Below are positions 25,354 through 34,600 of a stretch of 47,702 nucleotides of DNA, piece after piece. This DNA comes from an uncultured Oscillospiraceae bacterium. Its GTDB lineage: Bacteria > Bacillota > Clostridia > Oscillospirales > Acutalibacteraceae. Below the pieces are notes generated by a model. It was given only the letters and a program-made list of their open reading frames with translations. It had not been told where the DNA came from and did no database searches. The translations under genes were made by a program, and so were the position numbers. The stretch spans positions 1-47,702 of the forward strand of contig URCA01000026.1 of the NCBI GenBank assembly GCA_900546265.1, in the 5' to 3' direction. How positions within the stretch are numbered: the stretch's first letter is position 1; every line of letters starts with the position of its first letter.

Positions 25354-25662
25354 ATGAACGCTTTTGACCGCATTTACGCCGTGGTGCGGCGGATCCCCCG
25401 GGGACGGGTGGCCACCTACGGACAGGTGGCGCTGCTGGCGGGAAATCCACGCTGGTCCCGGGTGGTGGGGTACGCCCTGCATGTCAATCCCGATCCCGAG
25501 GGGATCCCCTGTTTCCGGGTGGTGAACCGCCTGGGGGAAACCTCGCGGGCCTTTGCTTTCGGCGGAGCGGACATGCAGCGGCTTCGGCTGGAGGAAGAGG
25601 GCGTAATCTTCACCCCTGACGGTCGGGTGGATCTATCCCGGTATGGGTGGGACGGCCGGTGA
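25354..25662 (+). CDS. MGMT-family protein (alkyltransferase-like)
   Basis: DNA-binding winged-helix protein, 102 residues, equal to the C-terminal domain of O6-alkylguanine-DNA alkyltransferases. The Arg-finger region (IPRGRVATYGQVA) and the ALHVNP turn are present. The active-site motif reads PCFRVV instead of PCHRVV: the alkyl-accepting Cys is kept but the His that activates it is Phe. Alkyltransferase-like proteins usually lose the Cys and keep the His, so this is a reversed pattern. Activity may be weak or the protein may only flag lesions. It is 21 nt after the amidase gene, with a weak GGAAAGGATG ribosome site. Confidence 0.85.
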   Translation: MNAFDRIYAVVRRIPRGRVATYGQVALLAGNPRWSRVVGYALHVNPDPEGIPCFRVVNRLGETSRAFAFGGADMQRLRLEEEGVIFTPDGRVDLSRYGWDGR

Positions 25663-25764
25663 CGCTTCTTTCAAAATTGCCGCGGTTTCCTCACTGAAAG
25701 TTCCGCCGCGTATGATAGCATACCATAGAGTTCGCAGACAGTATCGACAGAAAGGGGAGAGAGC

Positions 25765-27306
25765 GTGAGGCCACGATCCAAAGCAGGCACAATCGTCCGG
25801 TTCAGCGTTTGCTTTGTGCTGCTCTTTTTGGGAGCGTTGCTGTTTGCCGCCTCTTTCTGGTGCCAGAAGCATTTCGGTTTTGTTCCGCTTGATCAGTTGA
25901 TATTTACCTTCAAATCCCCCATGGAGGGAGCCAATACCGATGAAGTGGTGACCAGCTTTCTGGTGGAATGCCTCCCGGTATCGCTGGCCGCCGCCGTGAT
26001 ACTGGTGCTGCTGGCGGTCAATTGGGTACAGCCACAGAAAACCGTCACCCTCTGGCTGTTTCACAAGCCGCGCACCTTCGGGGTGTTCCCTTTTCTGCTG
26101 TATCGCAAGCTGTTGCCGCTGCTTTCGGTGGCGGCGCTGGTGGCTGGCATCGGCTATGGGGCCTACACCTTGTACATACCGGAGTTCATCGAAAGCCAGC
26201 TGACCCGGTCGACCTTGTTCGAAGAGGCGTATGTCGATCCCCGGAGCATCACCCTTACCTTCCCGGAGGAAAAACGCAACCTGGTCTATATTTATCTGGA
26301 ATCGATGGAGAGCACCTACTTGTCCAAGGAGCTGGGCGGGAATCAGGAAGAAAATCTTCTCCCCAATCTGTCGGAGCTGGCGCTGGCTAATCTCAATTTT
26401 TCCCATACCGATACGCTGGGCGGCGCCCGGCAGGTGACAGGTACCAGCTGGACGATTGCCGCCATGGTGTCCCAGACGACAGGGGTGCCCCTGAAAATCC
26501 CTGTGGGAGACAACGACTATGGCAACAAAAGCGCCAGGTTTTTGCCCGGGGTGTGGAGTCTTGGCGATATTCTGGAGCAGGAGGGGTACCGGCAGGAGCT
26601 GCTGATTGGTTCGGACGCGTCTTTTGGCGGGCGCAGGCAGTATTTTGCCCAGCACGGCGGCTATGATATCTGGGATTACTACACCGCGAGGGAAACCGGA
26701 AAAATCGATCCCGATTACCGGGTCTGGTGGGGATACGAGGATTTGAAGCTGTTCGATTATGCCCGGGAAGAACTGACAGCGCTGGCCGCGGAGGGAGAGC
26801 CATTTAATTTCACCATGCTGACAGTGGATACCCATTTTCCAAGCGGGTATGTCTGCCCCGCATGCTGGCAGGACGATGAACGGCAGTACGCGAATGTAAT
26901 ATCCTGTTCCGATCGGCTCGTGGCCGATTTTGTCTGGTGGATACAGCAGCAGGATTTCTATGAAAATACCACCATTATTTTGGTGGGGGATCATTTGAGC
27001 ATGGATTCCCGCTTTTTTGTGGACAACGGCGAGTATGTGCGCACCACCTTCAATACCATCATTAACGCACCGATGGACACCGCTTTTGACAAGGAGCGGA
27101 TGTTTACCACCCTGGACTGGTTCCCCACAACCTTGGCGAGCCTGGGCGTGGAAATTCCCGGGGAACGGCTGGGGTTGGGCACCAATCTGTTTTCCGGCCA
27201 GCCAACCCTGGCGGAGAGCATGGGGCTGGAGGCGTTGGACGACGAGTTGAAAAAGGTTTCAAATTATTACAACAAGCATTTCCTGTATGGCTCGGATGGG
27301 CAATAA
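25765..27306 (+). CDS. LTA synthase-like sulfatase-fold membrane enzyme
   Basis: Membrane phosphoglycerol transferase of the LtaS/MdoB group (alkaline-phosphatase superfamily), likely adding glycerol phosphate to a surface polymer. Seen: three or four membrane segments in residues 10-135, then an extracellular catalytic domain with the first metal Glu in YIYLESMES, the probable nucleophile Thr in TGTSWTIAAMVSQTTG, and metal/substrate His residues in VDTHFPSGY and VGDHLSMD. The 513-residue length suits a family member with fewer membrane helices than LtaS. The start is GTG 25765 with AAAGGGGAG upstream. The 102-nt gap before it has a TATGAT box (25711-25716) without a clear -35. A strong terminator follows. 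Confidence 0.88.
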   Translation: MRPRSKAGTIVRFSVCFVLLFLGALLFAASFWCQKHFGFVPLDQLIFTFKSPMEGANTDEVVTSFLVECLPVSLAAAVILVLLAVNWVQPQKTVTLWLFHKPRTFGVFPFLLYRKLLPLLSVAALVAGIGYGAYTLYIPEFIESQLTRSTLFEEAYVDPRSITLTFPEEKRNLVYIYLESMESTYLSKELGGNQEENLLPNLSELALANLNFSHTDTLGGARQVTGTSWTIAAMVSQTTGVPLKIPVGDNDYGNKSARFLPGVWSLGDILEQEGYRQELLIGSDASFGGRRQYFAQHGGYDIWDYYTARETGKIDPDYRVWWGYEDLKLFDYAREELTALAAEGEPFNFTMLTVDTHFPSGYVCPACWQDDERQYANVISCSDRLVADFVWWIQQQDFYENTTIILVGDHLSMDSRFFVDNGEYVRTTFNTIINAPMDTAFDKERMFTTLDWFPTTLASLGVEIPGERLGLGTNLFSGQPTLAESMGLEALDDELKKVSNYYNKHFLYGSDGQ

Positions 27307-27332
27307 CAAGGGGGGCTGTTAACAGCCCACAG

Positions 27333-27378
27333 AAAAAGCACGGTTATGCGTCTGTCCGGACGCATAACCGTGCTTTTT
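27333..27378. terminator. strong bidirectional terminator
   Basis: A perfect 20-bp stem (27333-27352 with 27359-27378, loop TGTCCG) beginning AAAAAGCACGG and ending CCGTGCTTTTT serves both convergent genes. A 16-bp palindrome (27313-27328) lies just before it. Confidence 0.95.
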
Positions 27379-27421
27379 CAGTCCTTATGCTTTTTTCGGC
27401 GGCCCCTTTGTTTTCAGGGTA

Positions 27422-29686
27422 TCATCCGCACTTGGAATAGCCGCAGTTGCGGCACATGACGCAGCCGCCCTCGTGTTCGACCGGCGCGCCGCACTCCGGG
27501 CATTCCCGGATATGGGCGGCTACGGCCGGTTCCGCCTTCGGTCTCGCCGGGGCCGTGATGGGGGCCGTCACGGCCGGAGCAGCCGGCCGTTTCAGCCCAG
27601 CCTGATATTCCGCAGAGGCCACGACCTTTTCAATGACGCGGGCGATGGCGTCCGGGCAGGAGGTGCATTTCATGCCCGGCTGCCGAATGGTGGAGGGGCA
27701 TCGAATGCCTCTGAGTTGGCTGGTCAGAGTTTTCACGTCCATACCGGAGCGCAGTGCGATGGAAACCAGCCGGGCGGTGGCCTCCGACTGGGAAGGGCAG
27801 CCTCCTGCTTTGCCGGTGTTGGTGAACACCTCGCATATGCCATTTTCGTCGTAATTCACCGTGATATACAGGTTGCCGCAGCCGATGGCCACTTTTTCGG
27901 TCAGGCCATGGGTGACATCAGGCCGGGGACGAGGAACGATGGGGGACGGGCAGGACTCGGCCTCCGCCTCCGGCTCCTCTTTTTTCTTCAGGTTCAGTAC
28001 CTGGATTTCCCGGCTGCCGTCGCGGTAAATGGTGACCCCTTTGCAGCCTAGCTTATAGGCCAGGGTATAAACCTCCGCCACCTCCTCTTTGGTGGCGTTG
28101 TGGGGGAAGTTGACGGTCTTGGACACGGCGTTGTCCGTATATTCCTGGAAGGCCGCCTGCATCCGAGTGTGATACAGAGGAGAAATATCGTGGGCGGATA
28201 CGAACACCCGGCGGATGTCCTCCGGAAGCTCCTCCAGATGCACCAGAGTGCCCTCCTCGGCAATATGCTGCAGCAAATCGTCGTTATAGAGGCCGCGCGC
28301 CTCCAGAACGTCCCGCAGCACCGGGCTGACCTCCACCATGTTGGTGCCGTCCATGACCGTGCGGATATAGGCATACGAGAAGACCGGCTCCACCCCGGAG
28401 GAGACGCCCGCGATGATGGACAGCGTGCCGGTGGGGGCGATGGTGGTGACAGTGGCGTTGCGCAGAGGCACTCCATCCTTAAAGATGCTTTCTTCAAACA
28501 GCGGGAAGGCCCCCCGTACCGTGGCCAGCTCCGCGCTGGCGCTCCGGCCGGTGTTGGTAATAAACTCCATCAGCCTTCCGGCCAGTTCGACCGCCTCGTC
28601 GGAGTTGTAGGGGATGCCGAGATAGAGCAGCATGTCCGCCCAACCCATGACGCCCAATCCGATTTTTCGGGTTTGCTTGGTGGTGAAATCAATTTGCTCC
28701 AGGGGGTACTTGTTGGCGTCAATGACGTTGTCCAAAAAGTGGACGGCTTTCTTGACGGTGACGGCCAGCTTATCCCAGTCCACCGCGCATCCGTTTTCGT
28801 CGCGGCGCAGCATGTGCGTCAGGTTGATGGAGCCCAGGTTGCAGCTTTCATAGGGCAGCAGGGGCTGCTCGCCGCAGGGGTTGGTGGATTCGATTTCTCC
28901 TTGGGAGGGCACCACGTTGTCCCGGTTGAGCCGATCGAGGAAAATGATGCCCGGTTCCCCGTTGCGCCAGGCGGCATAAACGATTTTGTCGAATACCTCT
29001 TTGGCGTTCAGCTGCCCCGTTACCTCGCCGGAGGCGGGATCCACCAAATCATAGGGGGCATTGGCCTCGGCCGCCTCCATGAATTTTTCCGTAATGCCGA
29101 CCGAGATGTTGAAATTGGTAATATCCGCGTTGTCCGCCTTACAGTTGATAAACTGCAGGATGTCGGGATGGTCGATGCGCAGAATGCCCATGTTGGCGCC
29201 GCGGCGGGTGCCGCCCTGCTTGACCGCCTCGGTGGCCATGTTGAACACCCGCATAAAGCTGATGGGGCCGCTGGCCACGCCTCCAGTGGAATTGACGGTG
29301 CTGCCGCTCGGACGCAGGCGGGAGAAGGAGAAGCCCGTGCCGCCGCCCGATTTGTGAATGAGCGCGGCCTGCTTGATCGCTTCAAATATGGCGTCCATAC
29401 TGTCGGCCACCGGCAGGACAAAGCAGGCGGACAGCTGGCCCAGAGGCCGTCCGGCGTTCATCAGCGTGGGAGAGTTCGGAAGGAAATCCAGCGACGTCAT
29501 CATCTCATAGAATTCCTTCTCCAGCGCCTTCAGATTCGTTTTCTTGTCATACGCGGCGTCGGGGGCGGCGATGGCCCGGGCGACCCGGTGGAATAAATCC
29601 TCCACCGTCTCCGTGACCTCGCCTTTATCGTTGCGGGCCAGATAACGTCTTTCCAGTACAGTTCTGGCGTTTGGCGTAATGTTCAT
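27422..29686 (-). CDS. nrdJ: adenosylcobalamin-dependent (class II) ribonucleotide reductase
   Basis: Makes deoxyribonucleotides from ribonucleotides using coenzyme B12, independent of O2. Seen: substrate-site motifs LPNSPTLMNAG, SACFVLPV, HKSGGGTGFSFS, QGGTRRGANMG, the radical-site NPCGEQPLLPYESCN, and a TSCPxC-like C-terminal zinc ribbon (CPECGAPV..CVMCRNCGYSKC) that recycles the active-site disulfide. Length is about 754 residues. The start is ATG 29686 (MNITPNARTV) with AAAGGA 11 nt upstream; ATG 29698 abuts the same AAAGGA and is too close. A consensus promoter and two NrdR-like boxes precede it. No B12 riboswitch is seen in the short leader. Confidence 0.96.
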   Translation of the reverse strand: MNITPNARTVLERRYLARNDKGEVTETVEDLFHRVARAIAAPDAAYDKKTNLKALEKEFYEMMTSLDFLPNSPTLMNAGRPLGQLSACFVLPVADSMDAIFEAIKQAALIHKSGGGTGFSFSRLRPSGSTVNSTGGVASGPISFMRVFNMATEAVKQGGTRRGANMGILRIDHPDILQFINCKADNADITNFNISVGITEKFMEAAEANAPYDLVDPASGEVTGQLNAKEVFDKIVYAAWRNGEPGIIFLDRLNRDNVVPSQGEIESTNPCGEQPLLPYESCNLGSINLTHMLRRDENGCAVDWDKLAVTVKKAVHFLDNVIDANKYPLEQIDFTTKQTRKIGLGVMGWADMLLYLGIPYNSDEAVELAGRLMEFITNTGRSASAELATVRGAFPLFEESIFKDGVPLRNATVTTIAPTGTLSIIAGVSSGVEPVFSYAYIRTVMDGTNMVEVSPVLRDVLEARGLYNDDLLQHIAEEGTLVHLEELPEDIRRVFVSAHDISPLYHTRMQAAFQEYTDNAVSKTVNFPHNATKEEVAEVYTLAYKLGCKGVTIYRDGSREIQVLNLKKKEEPEAEAESCPSPIVPRPRPDVTHGLTEKVAIGCGNLYITVNYDENGICEVFTNTGKAGGCPSQSEATARLVSIALRSGMDVKTLTSQLRGIRCPSTIRQPGMKCTSCPDAIARVIEKVVASAEYQAGLKRPAAPAVTAPITAPARPKAEPAVAAHIRECPECGAPVEHEGGCVMCRNCGYSKCG

Positions 29687-29732
29687 GGGCGGGTACATCC
29701 TTTCTTGTTATATCCAAAGATAAGTGGCAAAG

Positions 29733-29779
29733 ACGGAATATATTGGCTGTTTATTTGCGTACGATACTATATATTGTAT
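29733..29779 (-). promoter_or_regulatory. tandem NrdR-type boxes upstream of nrdJ
   Basis: Two 16-bp palindrome-like boxes, ACGGAATATATTGGCT (29733-29748) and ATACTATATATTGTAT (29764-29779), have centres 31 bp apart. This matches the A+T-centred NrdR box and its three-helical-turn spacing. The upstream box overlaps the -10 element, which fits repression. Confidence 0.75.
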
Positions 29780-29801
29780 ATTCCTTTCTATCTGCTGTCA
29801 A
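29773..29801 (-). promoter_or_regulatory. promoter for nrdJ
   Basis: On the minus strand TTGACA (complement 29796-29801), 17 nt, TACAAT (complement 29773-29778). Confidence 0.85.
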
Positions 29802-29844
29802 GAGGCAGAATCGGACCTGGGCAAATTTCGCCGACAAGATGCCG

Positions 29845-29873
29845 TTGAATTTGCGCGGGATATGGGGTATGAT
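29845..29873 (+). promoter_or_regulatory. promoter for the 29.9-31.5 kb gene pair
   Basis: TTGAAT (29845-29850), 17 nt, TATGAT (29868-29873). It is divergent from nrdJ. Confidence 0.75.
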
Positions 29874-29911
29874 AGAAACAGGTAGCCTGGATGGCGAAAG
29901 GGGGCGACACG

Positions 29912-30616
29912 TTGCCGGATTACGCATCGCTGCAGGTACTGGATAATCAGGACAGGGAGACGGCGCGGGATCGCCTCATTTACGCCGTTACCGCATACAT
30001 GGACGCGCAGGGATATATCAACTGCCGGCGGGAAAGCGCCGAGAGGACGGTGGCTTTCGCCCCAACGGAGAAAGGCTGGGCGGTCTTTGACGATTGTGCC
30101 GACCGGCTGGATGTGACGGCTCTCAACGGATTGGGCCGCTGTCTATCCGGTAAGCTGCGGGACCGGGTGGTGGGTGTTATGTGTTCGGGCAGCGAGCTGA
30201 TGCTGTGCCTGTATGGCGAGGGCCTGGTGAAGGACACGTATATCACATCTAGGCGGTTTTCAGGACAGGTTCCCCTTTCGGTCTGGGTGCGCAGCCATGG
30301 TCACGCATTTCGGTGGCGCTCGCTGCTGGCGGAAGGCCATACCATCAAGGAACTGGCGGATATATTCACGCAGGGCCAGCTGGCGGGACGGGCGATTTAT
30401 GCCCAGCTCCGTCTGGCGCTTGGACTGGATGAGTCGGCGGGTTATGGGCTCGCGTCGCTGGAGGACGCCGGCCTGCCGGGGGTGGTAACCCTCTATTTCC
30501 GCGCCTCTAACATGGTGCGGCAGGGTCTTTGGGAAAAAATAGCCCATCCGGCCCAGCAGGCGGCCACGTCTATCGGCGCCCTGCTCGACCGGCAGAATAT
30601 TCGCAGAGAAAAATAA
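29912..30616 (+). CDS. protein of unknown function
   Basis: I do not recognise this 234-residue protein. It is soluble-looking, with no signal peptide or membrane segment, and is mixed alpha/beta in appearance. The stretch FRWRSLLAEGHTIKELADIFTQGQLAGRAIYAQL could be a helical, possibly DNA-binding or oligomerisation, segment. TTG 29912 is preferred because AAAGGGGG lies just upstream; ATG 29891 has no ribosome site and would add seven residues. It is 14 nt before an MBL-fold hydrolase gene, with one promoter and a shared terminator, so the two probably act together. Codon use looks like the GC-rich backbone. Confidence 0.7.
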   Translation: MPDYASLQVLDNQDRETARDRLIYAVTAYMDAQGYINCRRESAERTVAFAPTEKGWAVFDDCADRLDVTALNGLGRCLSGKLRDRVVGVMCSGSELMLCLYGEGLVKDTYITSRRFSGQVPLSVWVRSHGHAFRWRSLLAEGHTIKELADIFTQGQLAGRAIYAQLRLALGLDESAGYGLASLEDAGLPGVVTLYFRASNMVRQGLWEKIAHPAQQAATSIGALLDRQNIRREK

Positions 30617-30630
30617 AGGAGCATGCTTGT

Positions 30631-31464
30631 ATGGCGGAAACCACGTTGTATCAGCTGGCCTCTCAGGGGCCGCAGCAGATGATGTCTTACATTCTGCGCA
30701 CTAAGAGCGGCAAATTGGCGGTTATCGATGGAGGCAATCACCTGGACACGGACTATCTTCTGGAGTTCCTCCGTTCGATTTCACAGGGTAAACCAGTGGT
30801 GGAGGCCTGGTTTTTAACCCATGCCCATTCGGATCATGTCGATGCCTTCCTGGATATACAGCGGGAGCATGCCGGCGAGGTGGATATCCGGCATGTGTAT
30901 TACCGCTTTCCCGACGAGGGCTTTATCGCGGCTTACGAGCCGGGAGACGTTCACACCATCCGGGAATGGAACGATTTACTGCCTCGCTTCGAGCGCCTCT
31001 GCGTCCCGGTTGAGGAAGGCCAACGCATCCAGGTGGAAGAATTGCTTTTCGAAGTGTTGTACATACCGGATCCCGCTTTTACAACAAATGCTATCAACAA
31101 CAGCTCCATTGTGCTGCGCCTGACGGTGGACGGGCAGAGGGTGCTGTTTCTGTCTGATCTGGGCGTGGAAGCCGGAGAAAAGCTGCTGGCGTCATATGGC
31201 CCGGAGGGCGTTCGGGCGACGATCTGTCAGATGGCGCATCACGGCCAGGCGGGAGTGGCGAAAACGCTGTATGCTGCCATAGCACCCAAAATCTGCCTGT
31301 GGTGTACGCCGCAGTGGCTGTGGGACAACGACGCGGGCCAGGGCTACAACACCCATACCTGGCAGACGGTTATTGTGCGCGGCTGGATGGAGGAATTGGG
31401 CGCACAGCGCCACATCGTCGCCAAAGACGGCACGCAGAGCCTGACGCTTCCTGCTGCATTTTGA
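30631..31464 (+). CDS. MBL-fold metallo-hydrolase
   Basis: Metallo-beta-lactamase-fold hydrolase of about 277 residues, probably cytosolic. The dinuclear-metal motif is H64-A-H66-S-D68-H69; further ligand candidates are the Asp of LFLSDLG and the His pair of MAHHGQAG. The MAHHG and late CTPQWLW features resemble the ComEC/Rec2-like MBL group, but without membrane parts; the substrate is not predictable. ATG 30631 (MAETTLYQL) has AAAGGAG 9 nt upstream. The frame runs back to 30529 over the previous gene and that part is not credible. It is the second gene of a two-gene unit. Confidence 0.88.
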   Translation: MAETTLYQLASQGPQQMMSYILRTKSGKLAVIDGGNHLDTDYLLEFLRSISQGKPVVEAWFLTHAHSDHVDAFLDIQREHAGEVDIRHVYYRFPDEGFIAAYEPGDVHTIREWNDLLPRFERLCVPVEEGQRIQVEELLFEVLYIPDPAFTTNAINNSSIVLRLTVDGQRVLFLSDLGVEAGEKLLASYGPEGVRATICQMAHHGQAGVAKTLYAAIAPKICLWCTPQWLWDNDAGQGYNTHTWQTVIVRGWMEELGAQRHIVAKDGTQSLTLPAAF

Positions 31465-31479
31465 ATAGATAGGACATTC

Positions 31480-31515
31480 AGCCGGATAACCGCGTGGTTA
31501 TCCGGCTTATTTGTC
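31480..31515 (+). terminator. intrinsic terminator at the left edge of the Rhs island
   Basis: AGCCGGATAACC/GGTTATCCGGCT (31480-31491 with 31496-31507), loop GCGT, then TATTTGTCTT. Confidence 0.85.
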
Positions 31516-31594
31516 TTATGCATTGAATTTCCAAAATTGTAGATGCATGGAAAATAAGCGATGTACAAAAATTAAAAAATCTCCTACAATTTAT

Positions 31595-31623
31595 TTGCGG
31601 TTGCCCCACTTGTTACGTACAAT
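31595..31623 (+). promoter_or_regulatory. possible promoter for the rhs gene
   Basis: TTGCGG (31595-31600), 17 nt, TACAAT (31618-31623), 53 nt upstream of the rhs start. Confidence 0.55.
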
Positions 31624-31675
31624 ATGTCTAGAATGTGTGTGGGCACAGCCGGAAAATTATTGGGGAGAGGACGTT

Positions 31676-34600
31676 ATGAAAAAATCGATATCTCAAATTC
31701 TCGCGTTTGTCTGCACAGTGGCCTTGCTGATGTCTAATATACCCATTTCGGTGGTGGCGGAGACGAATTCGAATAAGGAACACACAGCCGATTCCATGGC
31801 CTTTTCCAGTGCACTGAGTCGCTCTGATTCACAGGAAAAAGAGCCTGAAATTGTATGTGAAATGGTTGAAAAGCGCAGTGAATATTCTAAGTCGTTTCGT
31901 TGTTCAGATGGAACATATATTGCCGCGCAGTACATGATTCCCGTGCACTATAAGGACAAGTATAATCAGTGGCAGGATTTTGACAACACTTTAACTTTGG
32001 ACAATGCCGATGTGCCGGGAGATTCTCAGGAATATTCGAATCGGAAAGGACCAATCTCCGTCAACCTTGCAAAAAAGGCGAAAAGGAATAACATGTTTCG
32101 TTTGTGCTCGGCAGCCGGTTCCCTTTCCTGGGGGTACGCTTCTGCTAATAAGAGTGTATTGGAGTTGGTACAAAAACCTTTGAAAAAGGGGAATGATAGG
32201 TTTCTTCTGTTAGATGAGGTTACACAGGAAGGGTGGTATCGTGACATATTTCATCAAGTTGATTTACAGATATGTGTATCTTCAGATGGAATAAAGGAGA
32301 ATTTATTCTTAAAAGGCAAACAAGCTGATAAACAATTTGAAATGGAGTACAAAACGGATGGCTTACAGCCGGTACAGGTGGATTCCCATACGATTGAATT
32401 ACACAATGAAACCGGAGAGACCATTTATGTTTTACGGGCGCCTTATATGGTGGATGCGTCGGATACCGCATCGGATGCGGTCACTTTAACACTTAAGCAA
32501 GTAAATAACAAAAAATTTATTCTGCATATGGCGGCAGACGAAACTTGGTTAAACGCACCGGAACGGGTCTATCCGGTTATGGTGGATCCCTATATGCAGC
32601 TTCGCCGTACAAAAGAAGACATCCATGACGCTACCGTGGCTTATGGGCAGCTTACAGCTGCGCAGGAGACGGCATTTCAAAATGGTTGGGAATCCAGCAA
32701 ACTATTTGTAGGTAAATATTTGAATATGGAAATGGGCGCGCTGATACACACAGATATTCCTGAGATAAAAAACGCGCGCATTATAGGCGCATATCTCCAG
32801 CTGCACTACTATTCCAACAATACGCCCAATATGCGGATAAACGCCTATCAGGTTACTTCGTCATGGGTGGAGCAAGGAAATTTGGTTAAAAGCACCGATA
32901 TGCCTTCCTATAATCCCCAGCCGCTTGATTTTTCTTTAACGGATACGGATTCGGAGCAATATACGACGGTCGCTTATGATATAACCAATGCTATGCAGGA
33001 CTGGGGCGTAACCGGTCGAAATTTTGGTGTGTATTTACGAGCAGATAATTATAATGCCGGTTTAGTGAAATATATTTCCAGCGATAACCGGGGAGACACC
33101 CCTACTTGCGACAACAATTTGGAGCCGGGTTGGGGAGGTCATACAATACCGGTGCCGCCGGAGTCGGGGACAAAGCACAGCGAGCATCCTGCCTTTATCC
33201 TTTACTACCGCAATGCGGAAGGAATGGAGGATTATTGGACCTATACATCGGTTGGTGCTGGCCGTTCCTCAACGGCGAATATCAATAATTATAATGGGAA
33301 TTTAGTAGTGCAGACACCACTCTCCAGTGTGGACGGTGTTTTAATGCCGGTTAACATGGAACTGGTGTATAACGAGAGTCAAAGAGGCCATTCCAGCAGT
33401 GCAAATCATAACACTTGGTTTGGCTATGGCTGGCGGTTAAATTACCAAATGCAGTTGTGCGCTACCACGGATCCCGCTTTAAAATCGAATTATCCTTACT
33501 ATCTGCTGGATGAAGACGGTACAAAACATTTCTTTTATGAAAAGAAAAATGGCACCGGAAAATATGTGGACGAAGATGGCTTGGGCTACACGCTGACCAT
33601 CGGAAATACCGCCGATGAAAAATATACGATTACCGATAAGTCCGGTGCCCGGATGGTCTTTAATGATAAAAATAATTTGGCCATGCTGTATACCCCGGAA
33701 GGCAATATGAACACAATGGTTTATGAAAGCGGAGCCAATGGACTGCGCATACAGAAAATTAAAGACGGCAATGCCCAGTCATATGCTTTCCAATATGTTT
33801 CCGGCAGCAATTTGGTCGCTTCCATTACGGATCCAGCCGGGCGAATGACAAGGTTTTCCTATACAAATGGATATTTAACGGCTATCACCGAGCCGGATGG
33901 CAAGACCACGACGTTTTCATATGCCGGTACCTCCGCGCCGGGGTACTGCATGATTAAAATTGCAGCACCGAACAACGGACATGTGGATTTCGTTCAGCAG
34001 GAAGTCCATTCCGATGTACTGTCCTCCAGCAACGCCTATACGGCCAAAACCTATTCCGAAAAGGCGCTGCGCGTCAGAACGATGTCCATTTATAAAACGG
34101 ACAATACGTTGGATACCCAGTATACGTTTGACTATCAGCAAAACAATACGGATGTGGTCAACACGGTTACAGGAGATAAGGTCAGGTATCAGTTTAATAC
34201 ATCAGGACATACCACCGGCATCATTGATAGGGTTTCCGGACAGGCTCAGTATTTTGAATATGGCGCGCAGAGTAACCAGGGGAACGGGAAAGAGAACAAG
34301 CTGCTTACAGTTTCCAAACCACAGGCCTATATATCCAACCGTGCCGCAAATCCCCGGGTGGATCGGGATCCTGCGGGTACATACAACTATTTTTTTAGTA
34401 CGGCCAATCAAACCTACTCCATAGATTGGGATACAACAAAAGGAAATCAGGGGAAGGGTTGTCTGAAAATTAATCAGACAGCCGGAACCCCGGGCGTATG
34501 TTGGGCTAATCAGGATTTTACCGGATTGAACGGGTATTATACTGCCTCTGCCTATTTCAATGGAGAGGCTATCACCCAGGGCAAAGGGGCCGTTTTATAT

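Noticed and set aside
25633..26994. 453-residue minus-strand frame opposite the LTA-synthase-like gene
   Set aside because: The plus-strand frame has membrane segments and sulfatase motifs; the minus frame has none.
29699..29890. B12 riboswitch before nrdJ
   Set aside because: The leader is too short after the promoter and lacks the B12-box; the palindromes fit NrdR boxes instead.
31511..31675. 55-residue N-terminal extension of the Rhs protein
   Set aside because: It would bury the signal peptide and run through the promoter region; ATG 31676 has a ribosome site directly upstream.
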